Assembly (NCBI RefSeq): GCF_001887355.1
Contig: NZ_MPIN01000018.1
Location: forward strand, 62,001-126,000
Reading direction: 5' to 3'
DNA length: 64,000 bases
Origin: Cystobacter ferrugineus
GTDB taxonomy: Bacteria; Myxococcota; Myxococcia; Myxococcales; Myxococcaceae
Under the pieces are notes generated by a model. It was not told where the DNA came from. It was given only the letters and a program-made list of their open reading frames with translations, and searched no databases. The position numbers and the translations under genes were made by a program. Of the stretch, positions 1 through 7,007 are shown one piece after another (within the stretch, counting starts at the first letter, position 1; the number at the start of each line of letters is the position of its first letter).

Positions 1-99
1 CACGTGCAGCCAAACAGCAGACTGTCCTGCCAGCTCAAGGTCACCCCCGCGCTGGCCGGGCTGGTCGTCCGGCTCCCCATCTCCCAGACCGGCGAGTGA
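1..99 (+). CDS. 2Fe-2S ferredoxin, C-terminal end (partial)
   Basis: The reading frame open from the first base ends at TGA 97-99 and gives 32 residues. They include [20 protein letters not shown], which matches the C-terminal part of adrenodoxin/putidaredoxin-type [2Fe-2S] ferredoxins: the last cluster cysteine sits in the R-L-S-C-Q motif and is followed by a valine-rich strand. Such ferredoxins pass single electrons to P450s and other oxygenases. The gene lies directly upstream of a second, different ferredoxin and a P450 on the same strand, so an electron-supply role for that P450 is likely. The start and the first three cysteines are outside the window. Confidence 0.75.
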   Translation, partial: HVQPNSRLSCQLKVTPALAGLVVRLPISQTGE

Positions 100-150
100 A
101 TTCCCCCTGTTGAAGTCATGCGGTCCGCGGTCGTGACGAAAGGCAAGCCC

Positions 151-345
151 ATGAAGATCGTGGTCGATTGGAATCGCTGTGAAGCCAATGCTGTGTGCGT
201 GCGCGCGGCACCGAAATCATTCCAACTGGACGACAAGGACCAGTTGCACGTGCTCACCGAGTCCGTGCCGCCCGAACTGCGCGCCCAGGTGGAGCAGGCC
301 GTGCGCGACTGCCCGAAGCAGGCGCTGTCGCTCTCCCGGGACTGA
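151..345 (+). CDS. 3Fe-4S (or 4Fe-4S) single-cluster ferredoxin of the P450-partner type
   Basis: A 64-residue protein starting MKIVVDWNRC. It has the small-ferredoxin pattern C-x5-C (CEANAVC) near residue 10, then a P-x-x-F-x-L segment, and a closing CP pair near residue 55. One cysteine of the usual four is missing from the first group, which is typical of [3Fe-4S] ferredoxins that serve bacterial cytochromes P450. An upstream ATG at 118 is in frame, but the family begins at M-K/R-I/V, so ATG 151 is preferred. The P450 gene follows after about 50 bp on the same strand, so the two are probably co-transcribed. Confidence 0.8.
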   Translation: MKIVVDWNRCEANAVCVRAAPKSFQLDDKDQLHVLTESVPPELRAQVEQAVRDCPKQALSLSRD

Positions 346-398
346 GCTCGCGCCCACCCCGTCCCCCCGCTGAACTGAAAACCCACAGGAGGCTGTCC

Positions 399-1649
399 AT
401 GTCGCAAGAGCAGACGAAGTCCGAGGCGAAGTCCTGTCCCTTCAACCCGTATGCCCCCGGTTTCGACGTCAATCCGTACCCCGCGTTCAAGGAGCTGCGG
501 ACGCATGCGCCCATCTCCTACTGGGACCAGGGCCATGGCTGGATCGTCACCCGCTACGAGGATGTCGTCACCGCGCTGCGTGACAACAATCGCTTCTCAC
601 CCAACCCCGCCGATTGGGAGTTCGCCAGCACCCTGGGAAGGGCAGCGAGGTTTCCCGAGATGGAAGAGATCTCCAGCTCGAGCCTGCTGGTGCTGTCCGA
701 CGCGGACCATGCCCGGGTGCGCAGGCTCGTCAGCCCGGCGTTCACCCCCCGCGCCGTCGAGTGGCTGCGGCCGCAGATCCAGGCGATCGTGGATGAGCTG
801 CTCGACGCCGCGGCGGCCAAGGGCACGGTCAACGTGGTGAATGACATCGCGGACCCCATTCCCGCGCGCGCCATGGGCTCCCTGCTGAAGATTCCCAAGG
901 AGCGCGAGGTGCCCTTCCAGCGCTTCACCGAGGCGGTGATCAAGAGTCTCTCGCCCATCATGCTTCCTCCCGAGGAGGTGGAGGCGGTGCGCAAGGACAT
1001 GCGCGAGGGCCTCGTGCTGCTGCGCGAGACGATCGAGGAGCGGCGCCGCGACCCCAAGGAAAACGACATCCTCACCACCCTCATCCAGACCGAGGAGCAG
1101 GGCGACAAGCTGAGCACCGCGGAACTGCTGTCGCTCGTGGGCGCGCTCATCGTGGGCGGCTTCGAGACCACGGTGCACCTCATCGGCTTCACCATGTCCA
1201 ACATCCTGCGGCGGCCCGAGCTGTTCGCCCAGCTCAAGGCCGAGCCCGAGCTCATCAAGAACACCCTCGAGGAGGTGCTGCGCCACGACAACTTTGGCAA
1301 GCTGGGCCTCACCCGCTACTCGCGCGAGGACGTGGAACTGGGCGGCGTGAAGATCAAGAAGGGGCAGCGGTTGTTCCTCATGACCAACAGTGCGATGCAT
1401 GACGAGGCCGCGTTCCCCGATCCCGAGACGTTCGACGTGCGCCGCAACACCACCGCGACCGTCTCCTTCGGCAACGGGATGCACTTCTGCCTCGGCGTCC
1501 ACCTGGCGCGGCTCGAGGGGCGGATCACCGTGGGCACCTTGCTCGAGCGCTTCCCCGACATGAAGCTCGTCAAGCCGCCCGCGTTTGGTTCCCATCCGTC
1601 CCTCCGCAAGCTGGAGACGCTCGAGGTGCAATTGCTCGCCCGCTCCTGA
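399..1649 (+). CDS. Cytochrome P450
   Basis: A 416-residue soluble bacterial P450. ATG 399 is chosen because an AGGAGG-like site lies just upstream (388-393) and the N-terminus then has family length. Visible hallmarks are the I-helix segment GALIVGGFETT with the oxygen-activating acid/threonine pair, the K-helix E-x-x-R in EEVLRHDNF, and the heme-binding loop FGNGMHFCLGVHLARLE with the axial cysteine. A second glycine stands where many P450s have alanine (A-G-x-x-T) in the I-helix. The enzyme hydroxylates or otherwise oxidises an unknown substrate using electrons from a ferredoxin; the two ferredoxin genes upstream fit that. No biosynthetic gene cluster surrounds it here, so the substrate cannot be inferred. 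Confidence 0.93.
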   Translation: MSQEQTKSEAKSCPFNPYAPGFDVNPYPAFKELRTHAPISYWDQGHGWIVTRYEDVVTALRDNNRFSPNPADWEFASTLGRAARFPEMEEISSSSLLVLSDADHARVRRLVSPAFTPRAVEWLRPQIQAIVDELLDAAAAKGTVNVVNDIADPIPARAMGSLLKIPKEREVPFQRFTEAVIKSLSPIMLPPEEVEAVRKDMREGLVLLRETIEERRRDPKENDILTTLIQTEEQGDKLSTAELLSLVGALIVGGFETTVHLIGFTMSNILRRPELFAQLKAEPELIKNTLEEVLRHDNFGKLGLTRYSREDVELGGVKIKKGQRLFLMTNSAMHDEAAFPDPETFDVRRNTTATVSFGNGMHFCLGVHLARLEGRITVGTLLERFPDMKLVKPPAFGSHPSLRKLETLEVQLLARS

Positions 1650-1702
1650 GCGGACGGCATGCCAGGGCCCCTCTCAGCAAGATTTTCTTTGAAATCGCTG
1701 AA

Positions 1703-1740
1703 TTCAGGGATCAGGATGCCGTTCATCCTGATTTTCTGAA
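1703..1740 (+). terminator. Inverted repeat / probable terminator downstream of the P450 gene
   Basis: ATCAGGAT (1710-1717) and ATCCTGAT (1725-1732) form a perfect 8-bp stem with a 7-nt loop. The stem extends outward through G-T wobbles to TTCAG/CTGAA at 1703/1740. TTTT follows the core stem. It sits 60 bp after the P450 stop and upstream of the toxin gene, so termination is the simplest reading; an operator for the toxin is the alternative. Confidence 0.55.
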
Positions 1741-1751
1741 ATCTGGCCTTC

Positions 1752-1761
1752 GGGGGGGGGG
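1752..1761 (+). repeat. Poly-G tract (10 G) in the toxin leader
   Basis: Ten consecutive G residues lie 42 bp upstream of the ATG of the toxin-like gene. Homopolymer runs of this length in leaders can slip during replication and alter promoter spacing. Whether that happens here is unknown. Confidence 0.5.
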
Positions 1762-1803
1762 ATTGGTACCGTCTGGGAGAGTGTCGAGGCGGAGGTCGGT
1801 AAA

Positions 1804-2652
1804 ATGCTGAATCCGGTAGCGCTCAAGGCGATGTTGACCTCTGCTGCGCTGACCGTGCTCCTCACGATGACTCTGCCCGAGCCCGTCACCAAGGTCATCG
1901 CGGTCGCGTTGACGGCGGCCATGGTGGCCTACCTCCGCATGATTCCGGTCTGGGAGATGGGTCGTGGATTCGTCCGGCTGTGGGACGAGGCGGGGAAGGC
2001 GACGAGCGTCAACGAGTTGCAGGACATCGGGCTCCGGTTCGGGCGGGTGTTGGGAACAAACGGCACGCGCGTCCTGGTGCTACTCGTCACGGCGGGCCTT
2101 GGCGGAAGGAGCGCGATGGCGACCCAGGGGCCCAAACTCCCCGGTTTCTCCCAGGCCGCGGTTCGCGCGCAGGCCGAGGGGGGATTCCAGCTTACGGGCG
2201 CTCTGAATGGTGGGGTGGGCTCAATCGCGCTGCCTGCCGAAGGGGTACTCAACGTCGCGCTCGCTCCTGGAGCGGTCGCAGCGATTGCGATGTACTCGCA
2301 GGGGATAGTGTCAGGCGACGCAGAGGGCCCGGTTCATCACATCTGCACGAACAAGAACATGGTCTCCGCTGCGTCCGGCGGTCCTTGGACGCCATTCTGT
2401 GAGAAGCTATTCGGCCGAGCAGGGATGACGCTGGACGACATTGCGAACCAAGTAAGACTGAAAGCTCACCAGGGACCGCACCCCCAAGCGTATCATCAAG
2501 CAGTAATAGACCGTTTGCAGAAAGCGCTCGGGAAGTGCAAGTCAGAGGAAACGTGTCGTCCTCGGCTGGTTGAGGAACTTGCGAGGATTGCAAACGACCT
2601 GCTTACGCCGGGCTCGGATTTGCGGCGTCTGATTGTGACGGGTGAAGGGTAA
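1804..2652 (+). CDS. SitA-like polymorphic toxin with C-terminal AHH-type HNH/endonuclease VII nuclease domain, N-terminally short
   Basis: 282 residues. Residues 1-100 contain two hydrophobic stretches followed by a helical region of the kind found in the middle of myxobacterial SitA polymorphic toxins. Residues about 170-240 carry a nuclease-like domain with the motif VHHICTNKN, a conserved GPWTPFCEKLF stretch, and GPHPQAYH, which together resemble the AHH branch of the HNH/endonuclease VII superfamily. A short tail with C-x5-C (CKSEETC) ends the protein. From memory of the family, full-length members begin with a lipoprotein signal and about 150 more residues; neither is present here. An RBS (GGAGG, 1791-1795) supports ATG 1804. 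Codon use in the nuclease half (after about 2440) is visibly less GC-rich than in neighbouring genes, suggesting transfer of the toxin tip. The next gene is a matching immunity gene 1 bp away. Confidence 0.72.
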   Translation: MLNPVALKAMLTSAALTVLLTMTLPEPVTKVIAVALTAAMVAYLRMIPVWEMGRGFVRLWDEAGKATSVNELQDIGLRFGRVLGTNGTRVLVLLVTAGLGGRSAMATQGPKLPGFSQAAVRAQAEGGFQLTGALNGGVGSIALPAEGVLNVALAPGAVAAIAMYSQGIVSGDAEGPVHHICTNKNMVSAASGGPWTPFCEKLFGRAGMTLDDIANQVRLKAHQGPHPQAYHQAVIDRLQKALGKCKSEETCRPRLVEELARIANDLLTPGSDLRRLIVTGEG

Positions 2653-2653
2653 T

Positions 2654-3247
2654 ATGGAGCGCAATTTCTATGTGGTAGAAATTGGGGATGTGCCTCAATG
2701 GTGCCTCGACACCCCCGTTCCCGTAGCGGGTGGCACACTGGATGACCCCTGGATGTTCGTGGAAGGCAAGCTGGTGCCAGACCCTGGTCCGCTCAAGACC
2801 AAGCCCTTCCACCATGGAGAAATGCGCACATTTACGGTAGCCAATGCAGACCGTACACCCATTGCAAACGAGCAAGTCGCTCGTGCCTTCCGTGAGCTTG
2901 CACCTGACGACGTGCAATTGTTCCCGGTCGATGTCGAAGGTACGCCCGAGCGGTACTACATCGTCAACGCGACCAGGAGTTTCAAGTGCGTTGACGAAAA
3001 GAACTCTCGGGAGGTCCAGGTATACCCTCCAGATGGCGCCGTGCCCGAGCGGGTGGGGGAGTATCGCTCGATCTCCGGTCTGCGGATAGACACCTCGAAG
3101 ATCGAGAATGCGCGTGTCTTCCGCCCGATGGGTTGGGAAGTAGCCCTCGTCGTCTCCGAGGAGATCAAGGCGAGGATTGAGCGAATTGGCAACACAGGCG
3201 TGTACTTCAATCGTGTAACGGGGCCTCACGCGTCGAACGAGGGCTGA
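2654..3247 (+). CDS. Imm11/DUF1629-like immunity protein
   Basis: 197 residues with no signal peptide. It contains the family pattern ELAPDDVQLFPVDVEG, then ATRSFKCVDE, then VGEYRSISGLRID and ARVFRPMGWEVALVVSEE. The same blocks recur in the gene at 13922-14506, so the two are paralogues. Proteins of this type sit behind myxobacterial polymorphic toxins and are taken to neutralise the partner. Start at ATG 2654 is preferred (GAAGGG just upstream, 1 bp after the toxin stop); an in-frame ATG at 2642 would overlap the toxin gene. Translational coupling with the toxin is expected. Specificity for the AHH nuclease is inferred from position only. Confidence 0.72.
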   Translation: MERNFYVVEIGDVPQWCLDTPVPVAGGTLDDPWMFVEGKLVPDPGPLKTKPFHHGEMRTFTVANADRTPIANEQVARAFRELAPDDVQLFPVDVEGTPERYYIVNATRSFKCVDEKNSREVQVYPPDGAVPERVGEYRSISGLRIDTSKIENARVFRPMGWEVALVVSEEIKARIERIGNTGVYFNRVTGPHASNEG

Positions 3248-3265
3248 GGTGGAACGTCATTTCCA

Positions 3266-4237
3266 TCAGATGCCGCCTTCCCGGGGCGTCAGGGGGCTCT
3301 CCAGCGCGAAGCGGGCGATCTCGTCCTTGCGCATGAACACCACGCCTGGCTGTTTCTGGGCGTAGGTGATGAATTCCTCCAGTGCCTTGACGCGCGAGGG
3401 ACGGCCGGCGATCCGATCGTGGGTGCTGATGGACATCATGCGCCGGCGCGTGGCGGCCTCGGCGTAGAGCACATCGAACTCGTCCTTGAGCTCGCGCCCG
3501 AAGGCCTCGGCCGTGGCGTTGCGCCCCTCGAATTGGACGATGTCATTCATGCCCAGGGTATAGGGAACGACCGCGAAGGGTTTGCCTTTCACGGGAATGA
3601 GGAACGGCTCGTCCCGGCTCACGTCGTCGATGTGGTAGGTGAACCCGAGGCCCTGGAGGATCTCCAGCGTGCGGGGAGTCCCGCGCATCCAGAACGCATT
3701 GAAGCCCACCGGCTTCGTACCCGTGGCGCGCTCGATGCTCCGCACGTTGGCCTCGTACGAGGCCCGCTCCTCCTCGGGGCTCATCGAGAACTGGGGCGTC
3801 CAGGTCTGACCATGGGCGGCGGCCTCGTGGCCCCGCTCGACGATCTCCTTGGCCAACTGGGGGTGGAGGTCCACCGCCTGACCCACCATGTGGGACGTCA
3901 CCTTGACGCGCTTGCGCTCGAAGAGGTCGAGCAGCCGGGGGATGCCTTCCTTGACGCCATAGGCGTACCAGGTGGCGGCGGGCAGATCCGGGTACTTCGG
4001 ATCGATGGGAGGAAAGGGGCTGCTCGCGCCCCGCTCGGGCTGCGCGCCCGCCTCGAACTGCATGGAGAGTGAAATCACCAGCCGCGCACCGTCCGGCCAG
4101 AACTGTTTGGACTGAGAGCGACCGCCTCGCGCGGGGGAAGTCTCCCGAGGGGCCGTGGGCGCCGGGCTCGCGGCCAGCGCGTCGGAGGACGGGGCCGCCG
4201 CGATGAGCGCACCGGCGGCGAGCTGTGTCGTCTTCGC
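3266..4237 (-). CDS. Polysaccharide deacetylase family protein (NodB/PuuE-like), 5' end damaged or unclear
   Basis: The well-conserved part runs from KQFWPDGARLVISLSMQFEAG to the end, about 285 residues. It shows the features of PuuE-like carbohydrate-esterase-4 proteins: the H-x4-H metal motif in GHEAAAHGQTW, a following FWMRGTP stretch, and a late STHDRI motif. Before it lies a hydrophobic run (KTTQLAAGALIAAA) that looks like the core of a Tat or Sec signal peptide, but no ATG/GTG/TTG precedes it closely and no twin arginine is present. The only upstream in-frame Met is at 4519, deep inside the divergent LysR gene. Either a rare start is used or the 5' end was lost. The boundary given (4237) marks the beginning of the signal-like run. 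Confidence 0.62.
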   Translation of the reverse strand, partial: AKTTQLAAGALIAAAPSSDALAASPAPTAPRETSPARGGRSQSKQFWPDGARLVISLSMQFEAGAQPERGASSPFPPIDPKYPDLPAATWYAYGVKEGIPRLLDLFERKRVKVTSHMVGQAVDLHPQLAKEIVERGHEAAAHGQTWTPQFSMSPEEERASYEANVRSIERATGTKPVGFNAFWMRGTPRTLEILQGLGFTYHIDDVSRDEPFLIPVKGKPFAVVPYTLGMNDIVQFEGRNATAEAFGRELKDEFDVLYAEAATRRRMMSISTHDRIAGRPSRVKALEEFITYAQKQPGVVFMRKDEIARFALESPLTPREGGI

Positions 4238-4295
4238 GCCCTCTACTTGCGCCTCGCCGTGCCGATTGAGAACGTGGTTCCGAGGAAAGACGCTT

Positions 4296-4886
4296 GTGCC
4301 TGAATGGAAAAAACAGAGTCCGCTGCTGCTCGAGGGGCTAATGCCCCTGGTGGTGTTCGTGCGAGCCGTGGACAACCAGGGGTTCTCGGTGGCGGCACGG
4401 CAGCTCGGGTTGACGCCTTCGGCCGTGAGCAAGCAGGTGGCCCACCTGGAGGAGCGGCTCGGGACCCGGCTGCTCCGGAGGACCACCCGCCATCTGAGCC
4501 TCACGGAGGCGGGAAGCATCTTCTACCAGCACTGTCAGCGGGTACTCGGGGAGTTGGAGGAGGCCCGGCTCGCGATGGCGGCACTCGACGAGCGTCCGAG
4601 GGGCACCCTCCGCGTCTCCGTGCCCACGGTGCTCGGCGAGGTCCACATCGGGTCCGCCGCGGCGGCGTTCCAGGAGTCCATCGCCAACCTGCCGCGCTAC
4701 CTGGTGCTGGAGGAACTGCGCTCGGGGGCCCTGGTGTCACTCCTCGCCGAGCACCCGGTGACGCAGCGCCACATCTACCTCGTGTACCCGCACCGCCAGC
4801 TCACGCCTCCCAAGGTGCGGGCTTTCGCTGACTTCCTCGCCCGCTACTTCCAGCGCATCCTGGGCCAGGCCTGGGCGCGGCCGTGA
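4296..4886 (+). CDS. LysR-type regulator with large internal deletion (probably non-functional)
   Basis: 196 residues from GTG 4296, supported by AGGAAAG just upstream; ATG 4341 is an alternative. The N-terminal winged HTH is intact (FSVAARQLGLTPSAVSKQV, then LLRRTTRHLSLTEAG). The effector domain begins normally (GTLRVSVPTVLGEVHIG) but jumps after AAAAFQES straight into the end of the domain (NLPRYLVLEELRSGALV, then YPHRQLTPPKVRAFADF). About 120 residues of a normal 300-residue LysR protein are missing, in frame. It is divergent from the deacetylase gene, the usual layout for a LysR regulator and its target. DNA binding might remain; inducer sensing should not. Confidence 0.75.
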   Translation: MPEWKKQSPLLLEGLMPLVVFVRAVDNQGFSVAARQLGLTPSAVSKQVAHLEERLGTRLLRRTTRHLSLTEAGSIFYQHCQRVLGELEEARLAMAALDERPRGTLRVSVPTVLGEVHIGSAAAAFQESIANLPRYLVLEELRSGALVSLLAEHPVTQRHIYLVYPHRQLTPPKVRAFADFLARYFQRILGQAWARP

Positions 4887-4926
4887 TCGGCACCGTCATC
4901 GATTTGTAGGGCGAGCGGCCGGAGCA

Positions 4927-6219
4927 TCACCCCTCGGGCGGGCGGATGACCATCACGGGCCGGTCGGAGTGCGACATGACTTCCTTGGCCACCGTGCCCA
5001 TCACCGTCTTCTTCAGCCCCGAGTGTCCGTGGGTGCCCAGGCAGATCACGTCCACGCACAGGCGCTCGGCGACCTTGAGGAGCACCGGCGCCACGTCGTG
5101 GCCCGTCAGCACCATCACCCGCACCTCGCGCCCCTGGGCATCCGCGTCCTTGGGCAACAACTGGCGCAGCCGCGACCGCAACTCCTGCGCCTGCTCCGTC
5201 GCATGCTTCGCCACGGTCACCAGGTACACCGTGCCCCCGTTGGGCAGCAGGGAAAAGGCATACGGAATGGCCCGATTGGCCGCCTCCGAGAAGTCCGTGG
5301 CCACCAGCACCGAGCGCAGCGTGGGAACGGCGACCTCCGAGCCCCGCGCCGCCCCCGCGAGAGGCACGCTCACCACCGACATGGCCGCCAGCCGCAGCGC
5401 GTGGTGTGACACGCTCCCCATCTTGCTCAGACCCTTCCGCTGGTGCGAGCCCACCACCAGCAGGTCCGCCTTCTCGTCCGCCGCCAGCGCCACCAGGTGG
5501 TCCGCGATGCGTCCCACCCCGGCCTCCAGGCGCATGCGCACCGGCGGCAGGCCCTGTGTCTCCAGTGGCGTCACCTGCGTGCGCACCTCCTGCTCCAGCG
5601 CGCTCAGCAGCTCAGGCGTTACTTCCTGGTAGAACGTCGGATGCTCCAGTCCCATCCGGAAGTACTCCTCGTGAGGCCAGAAGATGCGCCCGGCCACCAC
5701 CTCCACGTCGCCGTAGCGCCGCAGGCCGCGCAGCCAGTCGCGTGCCGCCTCGAAAGGCAGCGAGCGATCCACGCCCAGCATCACCTTCAAGGGACGAGTC
5801 CCCTTCACCCAGGCCTCGAAGGACTCCGCCTCGCGCACCACCATCAGCGGCACCGGCAGCGTCGTGGCCAGCCTGTCCACCGTGCCGCCCACGCCCAGGA
5901 AGGGCGAGGCGCTCGTGGGCCCCGCCGTCACCACCAGCCCCGCTCCCTTCTCCTTCGCGAAGCGCGCCAGTTGCTCGGCCGGCTCGCCCGTGAGCAACTG
6001 GAAGCTCGTGCGTGCTCCCAGCTTCTCTATCCGTCGCGCCTCGTCTGACAGCGCCGACTGCATCGTCTCCTGCAGCGCCTGCCTGACGGCGCGCGACAGG
6101 TTGTCTGGCAGCACGTGCACCAGGAAGAGGGGCTCATCCAGTTTGCGCGCGAGCTGCGCGGCGGCCGTGGCCGCTCGCTGTGCGGCGTCCGAGAAGTGGG
6201 TGGCGCAAAGAATGGTCAT
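4927..6219 (-). CDS. Universal stress protein with three Usp domains
   Basis: 430 residues made of three UspA-like alpha/beta domains (about 1-130, 143-290 and 305-428). The last domain has a full ATP-binding signature G-x2-G-x9-G-T in GTHGHSGLKKTVMGTVAKEV. The second has GSHQRKGLSKMGSV, close to it. The first has GPTSASPFLGVGGTV, which departs from the consensus. Most Usp proteins carry one or two domains, so three is less usual. The role is likely a cytoplasmic stress or energy-status protein. It stands alone on the minus strand, between the truncated LysR gene and a flavodoxin gene. Confidence 0.85.
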   Translation of the reverse strand: MTILCATHFSDAAQRAATAAAQLARKLDEPLFLVHVLPDNLSRAVRQALQETMQSALSDEARRIEKLGARTSFQLLTGEPAEQLARFAKEKGAGLVVTAGPTSASPFLGVGGTVDRLATTLPVPLMVVREAESFEAWVKGTRPLKVMLGVDRSLPFEAARDWLRGLRRYGDVEVVAGRIFWPHEEYFRMGLEHPTFYQEVTPELLSALEQEVRTQVTPLETQGLPPVRMRLEAGVGRIADHLVALAADEKADLLVVGSHQRKGLSKMGSVSHHALRLAAMSVVSVPLAGAARGSEVAVPTLRSVLVATDFSEAANRAIPYAFSLLPNGGTVYLVTVAKHATEQAQELRSRLRQLLPKDADAQGREVRVMVLTGHDVAPVLLKVAERLCVDVICLGTHGHSGLKKTVMGTVAKEVMSHSDRPVMVIRPPEG

Positions 6220-6473
6220 GACGGCTCCCCGGGTTCACGTCCCTCCCTGGACTCTAATCAGCCGACCCCTTCCGGGGGGAGGGGTCTGGGCACGCCCCTG
6301 GCCGCCCGGCCCTGGAGTGCGGAGTCGAAGCCCCGGGCCACGGGGGGGCGGCCCTCCTCTTCCTCGCCATGCCTCCCAGTCAGGGAGGGCGAACGCGTGC
6401 CTCGTCCCACGAGTCGACGAACCCGCGGGGGCGTGTGGATTTTGTGGGAGGCCCGCTCGGAGGCGAATCCATC

Positions 6474-7007
6474 ATGAGAATTCTGGTCTGCTACGGTTCC
6501 AAGCGGGGGGGCACGGCCGGGATCGCGGACATCATCGCGCGGACGCTCGCCGCACGGGGTTTCCAGGTCGACCTGCGCCCGGCCGCCGAGATCGAGTCCG
6601 TCGACGGGTACGAGGCCGTCGTGGTGGGTGGCGCGCTCTACATGTCGCGCTGGCATCGCGACGCGCGCCGCTTCGTCAGGCGACACACCCAGGAGCTGCG
6701 GGCCCGGCCGGTCTGGCTGTTCAGCAGCGGACCACTCGATGACTCGGCCACCTGGAACGAGGTGCCGCCGGTGGAGCAGGTCCAGCGCTTGATGGCGCGC
6801 ATCGGGGCGCAGGGTCACATCACCTTCGGAGGTCGTTTGCTGCCCGATGCCAAGGGTTTCATCGCGAGCAAGATGGCCAGTTCGCTGGCGGGCGACTGGC
6901 GCGACCCGCGCATCATCCGCGCCTGGGCGGAGGGAATGGCGGATGGGCTGCGCGCCTTCGAGCGGACGCCGTCCCACGCCGCCGAGGACACACCCATCTG
7001 GCACTAG
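6474..7007 (+). CDS. Flavodoxin domain protein (HemG-like)
   Basis: 177 residues starting MRILVCYGSKRGGTAGIA, where the loop SKRGGT corresponds to the FMN phosphate loop of flavodoxins. GGALYMSRWHRDARRF fits the second flavin loop, and LFSSGPLDD the third. The size and motifs resemble menaquinone-dependent protoporphyrinogen oxidase (HemG)-like and other flavodoxin-domain proteins. ATG 6474 is preceded by GGAGG (6460-6464). Its 3' end overlaps the norR 3' end by 4 bp, convergent. A role in heme biosynthesis is not demonstrable from context. Confidence 0.8.
   Translation: MRILVCYGSKRGGTAGIADIIARTLAARGFQVDLRPAAEIESVDGYEAVVVGGALYMSRWHRDARRFVRRHTQELRARPVWLFSSGPLDDSATWNEVPPVEQVQRLMARIGAQGHITFGGRLLPDAKGFIASKMASSLAGDWRDPRIIRAWAEGMADGLRAFERTPSHAAEDTPIWH

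Noticed and set aside
2642-2653. Earlier ATG for the first immunity gene
   Set aside because: It would overlap the toxin end, while ATG 2654 has a better-placed SD-like GAAGGG.
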